This document shows positions 16,224 through 24,986 of a stretch of DNA of 64,000 bases, one piece after another. The notes beneath the pieces were generated by a model, which was not told where the DNA came from, did not search any database, and saw nothing but the letters and a program-made list of their open reading frames with translations. The translations under genes and the position numbers were made by a program. Numbering within the stretch: position 1 is the first letter of the stretch; every line of letters begins with the position of its first letter. Source of the DNA: Clostridiaceae bacterium OM02-2AC (GTDB taxonomy: Bacteria > Bacillota_I > Bacilli_A > Erysipelotrichales > Erysipelotrichaceae); contig QULU01000025.1 of NCBI GenBank assembly GCA_003481775.1, positions 7,880 through 71,879 of the forward strand. The letters are read 5' to 3'.

Positions 16224-18395
16224 ATGAAAAAAACATTCGGCAGAGTAACATTGCCTGGAGAAAGCAATTTTCTGGAAGAAACAAAGGATTTGCTGGAGCG
16301 CTGGGGTGCGGATGCGATTCGTGACAGCGACGGCACAAAGCTTGATGAAGGAATCCGAAATCTGGATGCGAAGATATATACCACATATTTCGTAGCCAGA
16401 GGGCATAATGAATTCGCTGAACAGCACATGGAGGAATGCCAGCAGATTTATCTGATGAGTGCATATACGCTGGCAACCGAAGCTGATGTCTGTATTGCAT
16501 TTGCGGAAGAATACTTCGATCAGCAGGTCACACCGGATTATGACCATGATCCCAAGCAATGGTGGGAGGTTATCGACCGTACCAGCGGGGCTGTGATTGC
16601 CGCAGATGACTGGGAGCTGGATCAAATGCAGCATACGGTTATCGTGCATCATGCACAGCCGTTCCACGAATATACGGTCAGCTTTCTGGCATATATTCTC
16701 TGGGATCCGACACAGATGTACAATCATATCACCAATGACTGGGGCGATAAGCCTCATGAAATACCGTTTGATGTACGCAAGCCGTACAGCAGCAGCTATG
16801 TTGTGGAATATTTGAAGCACTGGCTGCAGGAGGAAGAAAATAAGCGCTGTGATATTGTACGCTTCACAACGTTCTTCTATCACTTCACGCTGATTTTCAA
16901 TAAATATGCGAAGGAAAAATTTGTAGACTGGTGCGGCTATGGTGCCAGTGTATCTACGGAAGCGATACTGGCGTTTGAACAGGAGAAGGGCTATCGCCTG
17001 CGCCCGGAGGTTTTTGTACAAAACGGCTATTATAATTCCACGTTCTGTGTTCCGACAAAGGAATATCAGGAGTATATTGATTTTACCCAACGGTTTGTAA
17101 GTGCCAAGGCAAAGGAACTGGTGGATCTGGTACATGAAGCGGGTAAAGAAGCAATGATGTTTCTCGGTGATAACTGGATTGGTACCGAGCCGTATGGAAA
17201 ATACTTTCCTTCCATCGGACTGGATGCCGTGGTGGGCAGTGTCGGCGGCGGTGCAACCCTTCGCCTGATTTCCGATATTCCCGGCGTAAGGTATCACGAA
17301 GGACGATTCCTTCCCTATTTCTTCCCGGACACGTTCCATGAAGGAAATGATCCGGTGATTGAAGCAGTGGATAACTGGCTGAGTGCCAGACGTGCCATCA
17401 TGCGTAAGCCGATTGACCGCATTGGCTATGGCGGCTATCCAAGCCTTGCCTATAAGTTTCCGAAATTTGTCGAATACATTGAAAAGGTATGCGAGGAATT
17501 CCGTCAGATTTATGATATTGTACATGATCAGACACCGTATTGTGGGCTGAAGGTGGCAATCCTGAATCACTGGGGTGCGCTGCGCAGCTGGCATGCCTAC
17601 ATGGTGGCGCATGGTTTGTACTGCAAACAGATTTACTCCTATAACGGTATGCTGGAATCTTTGAGCGGAGCCAGCGTCGATGTTGTCTTTATCAGCTTTG
17701 ATGAGCTGCTGGAGCATGGCATACCTGCGGATATCGATGTTATCATCAATGCAGGAGATGCGCATACGGCATTCTCCGGCGGGGATATATGGAAAAACGA
17801 AGCACTGGTAAGTATGCTGCGTGCATGGGTCTACAATGGACATGGTCTGGTAGGAATCGGAGAGCCGACGGCCTGTGAGCATGGCGGACGTTTCTTCCAG
17901 ATGGCAGATGCGTTCGGTGTGGATAAGGAGCTTGGCTTCACATTGCATACAGATAAATATTTCCATACACCGATAGACAATCACTTCATAACCGAGGATG
18001 TTGTGGAGCCGCTGAATTTCGGAGAAGGTATGAAAAATATCTATGCGCTGTATGAGGATACGGAAATCATCGCGTATAACGATGGGGAAGTAAACATGGC
18101 GGCTCATGCGTATGGAAAAGGACGCTGTGTATATATCGCAGGACTTCCATACAGCACGCAGAATACCAGAATCTTGCTGCGTTCCCTCTATTATGCGGCA
18201 AACAAAGAGGAAGCATTCAAGAAATGGTATGCGGATAACCTGTATTGTGAGGTACATGCGTATCCGCAGTCCAAGCAGTATGCAATTTTGAATAATACAA
18301 ATGAAATCCAGGAAACCGGTGTGTATGACGGAGAAGGAAACTGTGTTCATGCGACACTGCAGCCTGGGGAAATACGATGGATGGTGATGAAATAA
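16224..18395 (+). CDS. lnpA: galacto-N-biose/lacto-N-biose phosphorylase (GH112)
   Basis: A 723-residue 1,3-beta-galactosyl-N-acetylhexosamine phosphorylase, which cleaves Gal-beta-1,3-GlcNAc/GalNAc with phosphate to galactose-1-phosphate and the N-acetylhexosamine in the cytosol. The sequence agrees closely along its length with what I know of the Bifidobacterium longum enzyme: RVTLPGESNF, WGADAIRDSDGT, FHEYTVSFLAYILWDP, MFLGDNWIGTEP, RFLPYFFPDTFHEGNDP. Asp316 in GDNW matches the position of the general acid in that enzyme. The length is the family norm. No nahK, galT or galE-like genes follow, so the downstream steps are encoded elsewhere. Host mucin core 1 and milk or N-glycan type 1 chains are the likely sources. 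It overlaps the next small gene by one base. Confidence 0.95.
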   Translation: MKKTFGRVTLPGESNFLEETKDLLERWGADAIRDSDGTKLDEGIRNLDAKIYTTYFVARGHNEFAEQHMEECQQIYLMSAYTLATEADVCIAFAEEYFDQQVTPDYDHDPKQWWEVIDRTSGAVIAADDWELDQMQHTVIVHHAQPFHEYTVSFLAYILWDPTQMYNHITNDWGDKPHEIPFDVRKPYSSSYVVEYLKHWLQEEENKRCDIVRFTTFFYHFTLIFNKYAKEKFVDWCGYGASVSTEAILAFEQEKGYRLRPEVFVQNGYYNSTFCVPTKEYQEYIDFTQRFVSAKAKELVDLVHEAGKEAMMFLGDNWIGTEPYGKYFPSIGLDAVVGSVGGGATLRLISDIPGVRYHEGRFLPYFFPDTFHEGNDPVIEAVDNWLSARRAIMRKPIDRIGYGGYPSLAYKFPKFVEYIEKVCEEFRQIYDIVHDQTPYCGLKVAILNHWGALRSWHAYMVAHGLYCKQIYSYNGMLESLSGASVDVVFISFDELLEHGIPADIDVIINAGDAHTAFSGGDIWKNEALVSMLRAWVYNGHGLVGIGEPTACEHGGRFFQMADAFGVDKELGFTLHTDKYFHTPIDNHFITEDVVEPLNFGEGMKNIYALYEDTEIIAYNDGEVNMAAHAYGKGRCVYIAGLPYSTQNTRILLRSLYYAANKEEAFKKWYADNLYCEVHAYPQSKQYAILNNTNEIQETGVYDGEGNCVHATLQPGEIRWMVMK

Positions 18396-18565
18396 TGGAA
18401 ACCAATATTGTGAAGAATATCATCATGGCAGTTCTGTTCTTTGTGTTCCTTGGCATGATCGTCATCGGACAGAAAACCGTTGGTTTGGGAAATCTGGGAT
18501 TGGAGATTGCCGGACTGGCCGGACTGCTCGCAGAGCTGTATGTATACAATCGAAAGTACAAATAA
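18395..18565 (+). CDS. 56-aa membrane protein in the GNB operon
   Basis: METNIV start overlapping the GH112 stop (TAATG), followed by two short hydrophobic stretches (IIMAVLFFVFLGMIVIG and LGLEIAGLAGLLAELYVY) separated by a Gly-rich turn, and a basic tail. There is a weak GGTGATG site upstream; an in-frame ATG at 18377 is a less likely start. Its tight coupling between the phosphorylase and the ATPase suggests an accessory role in the transporter. I recall short uncharacterised membrane proteins next to GH112 genes in other Firmicutes (possibly DUF6903), but that is not verified. Confidence 0.7.
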   Translation: METNIVKNIIMAVLFFVFLGMIVIGQKTVGLGNLGLEIAGLAGLLAELYVYNRKYK

Positions 18566-18580
18566 GAAGGAGGAAGTAAA

Positions 18581-19672
18581 ATGGCAGATTTATCATTAAG
18601 ACATATAGATAAGATCTATGATAATAATGTACAGGCCGTTTTTGATTTCAATCTGGAAATCAAGGATAAGGAGTTCATTGTATTCGTAGGTCCGTCCGGA
18701 TGTGGAAAATCAACAACTCTGCGTATGATTGCAGGACTGGAGGATATCTCCGCCGGAGAATTTTATATCGATGACAAACTGATGAATGATGTAGAACCAA
18801 AGGATCGTGACATTGCCATGGTCTTCCAGTCCTACGCATTGTATCCGCATATGAGTGTTTATGATAATATGGCGTTTGGTTTGAAGCTGAAAAAGACACC
18901 AAAGGAAGAAATCGACAAGCGTGTACGGGAAGCTGCCCGTATACTGGAAATTGAAGACTATCTGGATCGTAAGCCGAAAGCATTATCCGGCGGTCAGCGT
19001 CAGCGTGTTGCGCTGGGGCGTGCAATCGTTCGTAATGCGAAGGTATTTCTGATGGATGAACCACTGTCCAATCTGGATGCCAAGCTGCGTGTACAGATGA
19101 GAAGTGAAATCATCAAGCTGCATGAGCGCATCAATGCGACAACGATTTATGTAACCCATGATCAGACTGAGGCGATGACCATGGCGGATCGTATTGTTGT
19201 GATGAAGGCTGGTTATATTCAGCAGATCGGTACACCGAAGGAGATTTACAACAATCCAAAGAATATGTTTGTTGCAGGATTCCTGGGCGCACCGGCAACC
19301 AATTTCCTGCAGGGAACCTATCAGGGAAATGCGTTTATCTGCAATGATCAGCGCATCGAAATGCCGGATATGTTCCACGAGGCTATGAAGCCGTATGATG
19401 GCAAAGAGGTTGTCATGGGTATCCGTCCGGAGGATCTGCATGGTGAAGGAATTGTTGCGGACACCTATCCTACTTCGCATTTCATGTTTGATGTTGAGGT
19501 CAGCGAGCTGCTCGGTCATGAATTTATCCTGCACGGACGCTTTGGAAAACAGCGTCTTGAGGCAAAGGTAGCGGCACGCATTGAAGCCAGACCACATGAG
19601 GATATTGAACTGGCTATGGATCTTAGTAAGGTTCACTTCTTCGACAAGGAAACAGAAGAAACAATTATTTAG
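18581..19672 (+). CDS. msmK: sugar ABC transporter ATP-binding protein (MsmK/UgpC type)
   Basis: 363 residues. Walker [10 protein letters not shown] at 37-45, Q-loop [13 protein letters not shown] signature [14 protein letters not shown] at 135-148, Walker [17 protein letters not shown] and switch His in [11 protein letters not shown]. The C-terminal third is a TOBE/OB regulatory domain, as in MalK-type ATPases. Binding-protein operons of this class often rely on a shared ATPase encoded elsewhere; here it sits in the operon, 15 bases after the small membrane gene with an AAGGAGGAAG site. The gene could still energise other CUT1 importers in the cell. A hairpin follows at 19836-19858. Confidence 0.93.
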   Translation: MADLSLRHIDKIYDNNVQAVFDFNLEIKDKEFIVFVGPSGCGKSTTLRMIAGLEDISAGEFYIDDKLMNDVEPKDRDIAMVFQSYALYPHMSVYDNMAFGLKLKKTPKEEIDKRVREAARILEIEDYLDRKPKALSGGQRQRVALGRAIVRNAKVFLMDEPLSNLDAKLRVQMRSEIIKLHERINATTIYVTHDQTEAMTMADRIVVMKAGYIQQIGTPKEIYNNPKNMFVAGFLGAPATNFLQGTYQGNAFICNDQRIEMPDMFHEAMKPYDGKEVVMGIRPEDLHGEGIVADTYPTSHFMFDVEVSELLGHEFILHGRFGKQRLEAKVAARIEARPHEDIELAMDLSKVHFFDKETEETII

Positions 19673-19835
19673 ATTCTTTCATCCCTTATGGGATGCAGGC
19701 ATTCCACATGCACGCCGTGCAGTGCATTCATCCCTCCTCTTTCAGAAACGTTGTACGGCTGAGCCTCCATATCATACAGTGTCTGGCAGCCGGATATTGT
19801 ATGGTATGGCGGTGTATGGGAATGTATAAAGAATA
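19673..19835. other. intergenic region after the ABC operon
   Basis: About 160 bases between the ATPase stop and the terminator hairpin. No gene seen. Confidence 0.4.
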
Positions 19836-19860
19836 GGAAAGAAAGATGCTTTCTTTCCTT
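19836..19860 (+). terminator. terminator of the GNB operon
   Basis: A 10-bp perfect stem GGAAAGAAAG/CTTTCTTTCC with a three-base loop; the T-tail is short. Confidence 0.55.
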
Positions 19861-19876
19861 ATGGAAAGGAAATCGC

Positions 19877-19958
19877 TGTGGATCGGTATGTCATCACAAC
19901 TACCGGTCTTTTTTTCGTTTTCCACCGTTTGTGGAAAACGGTGTGGAAAAGTGGAAAA
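19877..19958. repeat. cluster of DnaA-box-like nonamers
   Basis: Within 82 bases there are TGTGGATCG (19877), TTTTCCACC (19918, reverse orientation), TGTGGAAAA (19930), TGTGGAAAA (19942) and AGTGGAAAA (19950), each one or two bases from the DnaA box TGTGGATAA/TTATCCACA. The middle two with the reverse one form a 8-bp inverted repeat. An AT-rich tract follows (19960-19982). It may be a DnaA-binding cluster controlling the gene at 20012 or replication timing. Confidence 0.45.
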
Positions 19959-20011
19959 CCTCTTTATAAACGATATATATCATGGTATCCTAATAGCAGG
20001 AAGGTGATGAT

Positions 20012-20467
20012 GTGGAAAAACTCCCCCCGATCGCGAAGGTATATGAGGCATACAGTGCATTGGCGGATGCGCGTATCCTTGTTCAGGAACAGGAAGCGCA
20101 TGTTGACAGCAGCGATTATGCAAAGACGTATACTGTCAGATTTCATGATGATGAGGTTTCCAGCAATGACAATGCGACGGTTTGGCAGCATTATCCAGGC
20201 TATCCTATTCTTGCAGTATGGATGAAGCTGGGGATTCTTTCTGTGAACTGGAAAATTCTACCTGCCTTTGCTGGAATCAACTGGAAAAAACGCAATACGG
20301 AGCATAAAAACCGTTATGATGAAGTCATAGAAGAATTCCTTGCGGAATGTGAAGAGCAGGGCTATGCTTGCGAGGATATACGCAGCTGTATGCAGGAAAC
20401 ACTGGAAGCAGTCGCTAAGCTTCCTTATACGGTGAAGGGCAATAGGGCTCCTATCATCCGAAAATGA
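20012..20467 (+). CDS. conserved hypothetical protein (151 aa)
   Basis: Starts at GTG with an AAGGTGATG site. The protein has a helical N-terminal part (IAKVYEAYSALADARI), a basic-aromatic middle (YPGYPILAVWMKLGILSVNWKI would be a hydrophobic segment but with charged flanks) and an acidic helical C-terminus ending in a short basic tail. I do not recognise its function. It is monocistronic: the upstream region holds DnaA-box-like repeats and a terminator begins two bases after the stop codon. Confidence 0.75.
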   Translation: MEKLPPIAKVYEAYSALADARILVQEQEAHVDSSDYAKTYTVRFHDDEVSSNDNATVWQHYPGYPILAVWMKLGILSVNWKILPAFAGINWKKRNTEHKNRYDEVIEEFLAECEEQGYACEDIRSCMQETLEAVAKLPYTVKGNRAPIIRK

Positions 20468-20468
20468 A

Positions 20469-20496
20469 AACAGCAGCTACATAACTGCTGTTTTTC
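20469..20496 (+). terminator. terminator
   Basis: AACAGCAG/CTGCTGTT stem (20469-20476, 20485-20492) followed by a T-run, immediately after the hypothetical gene. Confidence 0.8.
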
Positions 20497-20746
20497 TTTG
20501 TGATAACTTCATGATTTGTATAGTGATGAAACAGCGGTAAATCGGATGAGATATCCAGTATTCGACATATTGAAAAAACAGCTGTTCCAGTCATCCTCCC
20601 TCATAGGAAAGAGCTGCTTCAGCCAGAAGCAAAGCAGCAGAAACAATATGACAAGAACACCGTAAAAGATTGATTATAAGTATCTCGACAAATTCATTCG
20701 GCCCCTCCTTTTCCTATTCTGTGTATAGTGTACAGTAGGTGGAAAG

Positions 20747-21553
20747 TCAAGCATTGTCTGCTTTTATCATGATTTTTGTCACATAGGCATCCATTGAGGA
20801 AATCGCAAATTCATTCAGACCGATTTCCCATGCAGCACCTGATAACATGATGTCATGCTGCTCTGCATAGGTACACATGGCTTCATACAGCTGCGGAATT
20901 CGCTGCCAGTCTCCTTTTATATAGCCGCATAAATAGGTTCCCTTTGGAATAACCATAGGCTCTGTGTCCGGAAGAATCGCTGTGGTGAATAAACCGTCAT
21001 AGCTGTCCAGATTTCTATTCTGCACCTTATCAAGGGATAGAAAACAGCCCATATTCAAATCACGCAGCTGCTGTGCACCGAAGGCATTCATCATATGATG
21101 AAATAAAACGGCTATGGAAGCATCGCCATGAGGATAGGGTATCGTTGAAACTGTACATTCGTTTTGTTTTTCCAAGCGGATTTCCAGACTCTCTACACGT
21201 TCACAAAGGAGCAGCTGTTCCTTTCTTCTCTGTAAAGAATCCGCTGTCATTCGCAGCCTTTGGATTTCCTTCTCAATTTCGGTAAGCTTGGTATCCGCAA
21301 TTTTTAAAAAGCTGGCACTGCTTGGATTCCTTTCATATTCCTTGATTTCTTCAATACTCATATGGAGATCTTTCAGCATGCGGATATATTCAAACTCCAT
21401 GCTTTGTCTGTAATCGTAATAGCGATATCCGTTCTCACCTTTACAGGCAGGTGAAAACAATCCTATCTCATCATAGTAATGCAGTGTCCGTTTGTTCAGA
21501 CCATGCAGCTTCGCAAATTGTGCAGTTGTCATTTTCCATGGTGGCAGCTTCAT
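20747..21553 (-). CDS. MerR-family regulator with GyrI-like ligand domain
   Basis: 268 residues. The N-terminal MerR helix-turn-helix and wing are clear (TTAQFAKLHGLNKRTLHYYDEIGLF...GYRYYDYRQ), followed by the long dimerisation helix (KLTEIEKEIQRLRMTADSLQRRKEQ) and a C-terminal GyrI/BmrR-like effector domain (VIPKGTYLCGYIKGDW). Such regulators bind cationic or lipophilic drugs and switch promoters with overlong spacers. AAGGAGGAATTGT precedes the ATG. It is divergent from the GNAT gene, whose promoter has a 19-base spacer (21667-21697), so that gene is its probable target. Confidence 0.9.
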   Translation of the reverse strand: MKLPPWKMTTAQFAKLHGLNKRTLHYYDEIGLFSPACKGENGYRYYDYRQSMEFEYIRMLKDLHMSIEEIKEYERNPSSASFLKIADTKLTEIEKEIQRLRMTADSLQRRKEQLLLCERVESLEIRLEKQNECTVSTIPYPHGDASIAVLFHHMMNAFGAQQLRDLNMGCFLSLDKVQNRNLDSYDGLFTTAILPDTEPMVIPKGTYLCGYIKGDWQRIPQLYEAMCTYAEQHDIMLSGAAWEIGLNEFAISSMDAYVTKIMIKADNA

Positions 21554-21666
21554 ACAATTCCTCCTTCAGTATCCGATCTGCAACCGTTTATATCCGGAAA
21601 TAGCTTTTATTATAAAAGGCGATATTCTCTATCATCCGAATATATAGGAAATTGGTATGCTTCTTC

Positions 21667-21697
21667 TTGACTTTACAGTTACTGGATACTTTAAGAT
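21667..21697 (+). promoter_or_regulatory. MerR-type promoter of the GNAT gene
   Basis: TTGACT (21667-21672) and TAAGAT (21692-21697) separated by 19 bases, the overlong spacer typical of MerR-activated promoters. The spacer has a partial dyad AGTTA...ATACT. Confidence 0.55.
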
Positions 21698-21742
21698 GAT
21701 TATACACCAGAAGAAATGGAGAATAAAGGAGAAGTGAATATC

Positions 21743-22369
21743 ATGAACAAAACTGTCAATATCCGTAGATTTTACAAGGAGGATGCACCCGCTCTGGAGG
21801 ATGTGATTCGCAAAACCTGGAAGTATGATGCCTTCTGTTCTTCTGAAACAGCAGCCAGACTGGCACATGTATATTTGTATTCCTGTCTTGCGAATCAGAC
21901 CTTTACTGCCGTGGCGCTCGTCGACGGGAAGCCCTGCGGTATCATTATGGCTAAACATATACAGAAGCATCGCTGTTCGGTTTCCCTAAAGCTGCACAGC
22001 CTTCTTGCGATCGTGCGTCTGCTCATAAAAAGAGAGGGCAGAGAAATCTGTTCCTTTTACGGGAAGATTCATAATGTTGATCAGGAGCTGCTAGACGGCA
22101 GCGGGAAAACCTATGGAGGAGAATTGTCATTTTTTGTCCTGAATGAAGCTGTGCGTGGTCTGGGAATCGGCAAACAGCTCTACAATGCTGCACTTACTTA
22201 TATGCGCCAGGAGAATATCCAAAGCTTTTATCTGTTTACAGACATTAGCTGTAATTACGGCTTTTATGAGCACTGTGGCATGCAGCGTAGAGGAGAAATC
22301 GATATGGTTGCGAAGCTGTCCGGACAACAGGCACCGATGAAGTTTTTCCTGTATGACGTCACATGCTGA
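21743..22369 (+). CDS. GNAT-family N-acetyltransferase
   Basis: 208 residues. The acetyl-CoA binding motif A is seen as RGLGIGKQLYNAAL near residue 137, preceded by the beta-4 strand ELSFFVLNEA and followed by the motif B region (FYLFTDISCNYGFYEHCGM). The start at 21743 follows AAAGGAGAAGTG. Substrate unknown; divergence from a drug-type MerR and the MerR-like promoter suggest detoxification of an amine or antibiotic (inference). The 3' end lies close to the convergent second merR gene. Confidence 0.85.
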   Translation: MNKTVNIRRFYKEDAPALEDVIRKTWKYDAFCSSETAARLAHVYLYSCLANQTFTAVALVDGKPCGIIMAKHIQKHRCSVSLKLHSLLAIVRLLIKREGREICSFYGKIHNVDQELLDGSGKTYGGELSFFVLNEAVRGLGIGKQLYNAALTYMRQENIQSFYLFTDISCNYGFYEHCGMQRRGEIDMVAKLSGQQAPMKFFLYDVTC

Positions 22370-22432
22370 AGGAAAAGAAGATAAGAAAAGCCGTACAAAG
22401 CTGTGTGCCCTGTACGGTTTTATAGCAGTCGT

Positions 22433-23227
22433 CTATATAGTTTCCAATTCGATTTGCAGCTGCGTGATATATTCCTCCTGTACACGGGTCTCATGCGTAT
22501 CAATGACAAAGAATTCCATGATATGGCGCCCAATGGCATATCCGTTTTCATCACAATATTTCAGCATGCTTTTTAAATGTTCATGTGCTTTATCGCGTGC
22601 ACCCTGATAATATAGATTCAAATAGGTTCCAGCAGGCAGTGTGAATTCCCAGTCCTGCAGGGATTCCCCCGCAATAAAAACAGAGGAAGCGTGAATATGT
22701 TCACGATCAGATACATCCAGAAAGAATCCGGTATTAAAATTCGCAATCGTATAAATATTTTTTTCGTATTCCTTCGACAGCTTCATCAGCTGATAATCCA
22801 CATCATCATGAACAGCATCCGTTGTTAAAGCCACACATTTGCGCTGAGGCAGCCGCATCAGCTCGATCGTCTCCATCTGCAGCTGCTGACACGCCTTTAG
22901 GGACGCCTTGCGATGCAGGATATCGACCTTTAGCTGGTAAAGCTCCTGAATCTTCTGATTGATGATGCGCTCCTCTTCCTCCATGAAGGACAAACTGTTG
23001 GCGATGGTTCGGTTTTCCAGATAGTCCTGAATACTTTTCATGGAAAACCCCAGATTACGAAGATCGCGAATCACATTCAGACGGTGAATGTCACTGGTGG
23101 TATACTGGCGGTAGTTATTTTTGTCCCGCATGGGATGAAGGATTCCAAGCTCCTCATAATAACGCAGTGAATCCTGCCCGATGTTATATAATTTTGAGAT
23201 TTCATTGATTTTATAGTAAGTTTTCAT
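22433..23227 (-). CDS. MerR-family regulator divergent from MATE exporter
   Basis: 264 residues: MerR DNA-binding domain (KINEISKLYNIGQDSLRYYEELGIL...NYRQYTTSDIHRL), coiled dimerisation helix (EEERIINQKIQELYQLKVDIL) and a C-terminal GyrI-like effector domain (TLPAGTYLNLYYQG). AGAGGTAAAT precedes the ATG. The 63-base gap to the MATE gene contains a perfect palindrome that covers this gene's own -10 box and sits within the 19-base spacer of the exporter promoter, so it should repress itself and activate the exporter on ligand binding. Confidence 0.92.
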   Translation of the reverse strand: MKTYYKINEISKLYNIGQDSLRYYEELGILHPMRDKNNYRQYTTSDIHRLNVIRDLRNLGFSMKSIQDYLENRTIANSLSFMEEEERIINQKIQELYQLKVDILHRKASLKACQQLQMETIELMRLPQRKCVALTTDAVHDDVDYQLMKLSKEYEKNIYTIANFNTGFFLDVSDREHIHASSVFIAGESLQDWEFTLPAGTYLNLYYQGARDKAHEHLKSMLKYCDENGYAIGRHIMEFFVIDTHETRVQEEYITQLQIELETI

Positions 23228-23236
23228 ATTTACCTC

Positions 23237-23277
23237 TTGACTCTGGTATTATACCAGGGTTTATGATGGATATGCAA
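23237..23277. promoter_or_regulatory. divergent merR/MATE promoters with palindromic MerR operator
   Basis: Plus strand: TTGACT (23237-23242), 19-base spacer, TATGAT (23262-23267). The spacer carries CTGGTAT-T-ATACCAG (23243-23257), a perfect palindrome. Minus strand: TTGCAT (23277-23272), 18-base spacer, TATAAT (23253-23248) lying inside the palindrome. Confidence 0.8.
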
Positions 23278-23290
23278 GTGAGGTTATACT

Positions 23291-24625
23291 ATGAATCATA
23301 GAAAGCAGTTTTTTAAATTTGTAATTCCCAGCGTGGTATCCATGCTGGTCTTCAATCTGTATACGATGGTGGACGGTATTTACGTAGCCCGTTTTGTTGG
23401 CGAGCATGCGCTTTCCGCAGTAAATATCTCCATGCCGTATGTCAATTTCATCTTTGCATTTTCCATTCTCTTCTCCGTTGGAACGAGTACTGTTGTAGCC
23501 ATCTTCCGTGGAGAAAACAAAATGAAAAGCGCAAATGAAACATTTACGAGAAATACGATTTTTCTGACCGTGTGTGCCTTGATCATCACGCTGCTGGCAC
23601 TGGTATTTCAAAATGAACTGGCCCTGTTTCTGGGAGCTAGTGAAGTGACATTGCCCTATGTCTATGATTATTTGGGCGTGCTGATCTGGTTTACGTTTTT
23701 CTTTATCGTGTCTTATTCCATGGAGGTGCTTGTCAAAACGGATGGATTTCCAAAGCTGGCAACTGCGGCTGTAACGGTCGGTGCGGTGACGAATATCGTC
23801 ATGGACTATGTGCTGGTCGTGCAAGTGGGGATGGGAATCCGGGGAGCGGCGATTGCGACTGGGCTGTCTCAGGTTTTGACATTTACCGTGTTTACCATTC
23901 ATTTTCTGGGAAAAAGAGGAACGATTCACTGGTGTAAAACGACGTTGGATTTATCGGTTTACAAGCGTATTATTCCGATTGGAACTGCGGATTTTATCAC
24001 AGAGCTGTCTGCCGGTACGATTATCTTTCTGTTCAATCATGCAATTTTAAAGCATATCGGAGATAACGGTGTGGTGACCTATACGGTTATCACGTATATC
24101 TACAATATTGTCATGATGACCTTTACGGGTATATCGCAGGGGATGCAGCCACTGGTCAGCTTTTATCGAGGGCGCAGGGAGGAAAAGACCTGCCGATTAT
24201 TCTTGCGCTATGCCCTGTACTCCACGTTTGCGATGTCATTGCTGGCGCTGGCAATCTGTCTGTTTATGACGCCGGCGCTTGTCTCGATTTTTATCGATGC
24301 ATCAAGAACCGAGCTGTTTGCTTATACTGTTCATGCCTTTCGCATCTATTCTCTGTGCTATCTGGTTATCGGCTACAATATCGTGTGCAGTGGTTATTTT
24401 GCGGCTGTGGAGAAAAGCGGCTATTCCTTTACCATATCGCTGCTGCGCGGCTTTGTGCTGATTGCGGCATCTATATGGCTTATGGGAGAACTGTTTCAGG
24501 GGGAAGGTATCTGGTATGCAACGCTTGTGTGTGAAAGCAGTACACTGGTGGTCAGTATATGGTGTATGCTGCGCAGTCAGAGAAAGGCGCAGGTGCATGG
24601 GGAACAGGCTCTGCAGCAGATATAG
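23291..24625 (+). CDS. MATE-family multidrug exporter
   Basis: 444 residues with 12 predicted membrane helices and the internal two-fold repeat of MATE transporters (KFVIPSVVSMLVFNLYTMVDGIYV at the start, IPIGTADFITELSAGTIIFLFN at the start of the second half). It resembles the MepA branch of Na+/H+-coupled drug efflux pumps. It has a GAGGTTATACT ribosome site and a MerR-controlled promoter immediately upstream. The ligand of the regulator, and so the drug class, is unknown. Confidence 0.92.
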   Translation: MNHRKQFFKFVIPSVVSMLVFNLYTMVDGIYVARFVGEHALSAVNISMPYVNFIFAFSILFSVGTSTVVAIFRGENKMKSANETFTRNTIFLTVCALIITLLALVFQNELALFLGASEVTLPYVYDYLGVLIWFTFFFIVSYSMEVLVKTDGFPKLATAAVTVGAVTNIVMDYVLVVQVGMGIRGAAIATGLSQVLTFTVFTIHFLGKRGTIHWCKTTLDLSVYKRIIPIGTADFITELSAGTIIFLFNHAILKHIGDNGVVTYTVITYIYNIVMMTFTGISQGMQPLVSFYRGRREEKTCRLFLRYALYSTFAMSLLALAICLFMTPALVSIFIDASRTELFAYTVHAFRIYSLCYLVIGYNIVCSGYFAAVEKSGYSFTISLLRGFVLIAASIWLMGELFQGEGIWYATLVCESSTLVVSIWCMLRSQRKAQVHGEQALQQI

Positions 24626-24986
24626 GAAGGATTTGATAGTCAAAAAGAGCCTACGCAAAGGCTGCTTGCAGGCAACCTTACAATCTTCAAAATACGAGCG
24701 TCCTATCGGCTAAGAGAAAAAAAGTATTCTAGCTTATTGTATGTACAATCGAGCGGAATACCTTTTTTTTATAAAGATTGCAATGCTATGTGAACCATCT
24801 ATGCGGATCATTCTTCTTCATCATTTTATAACAATGCGCAAACACAACATCCTCAGAAAAGCTTTACCAGCTTATAAGTATACATTGCATGCTGTATTTG
24901 ATTCTTCGTAGAAATTGATGCATACGGCGTTCATAGCTCATCAAAGGATTGATAAACGTATGAAAGCAGAAAATGTTGAAGCTCTG
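24626..24986. other. intergenic region between convergent genes
   Basis: About 360 bases; apart from the terminator at 24717-24770 I see no gene, repeat or RNA. Confidence 0.5.
24717..24770. terminator. bidirectional terminator
   Basis: AAAAAAAGTATTC (24717-24729) pairs with GAATACCTTTTTTTT (24756-24770) with one bulged base; an inner TTGTA/TACAA adds to the structure. Confidence 0.6.

Noticed and set aside
16128..18350. 740-codon open frame on the minus strand
   Set aside because: It is antisense to the clearly recognised GH112 gene, has no ribosome site, and its Arg/His/Cys-rich composition is that of a shadow frame.
19878..20225. 115-codon plus-strand frame
   Set aside because: Runs through DnaA-box-like repeats and overlaps a better-supported gene at 20012 in another frame; Trp/Arg-rich.
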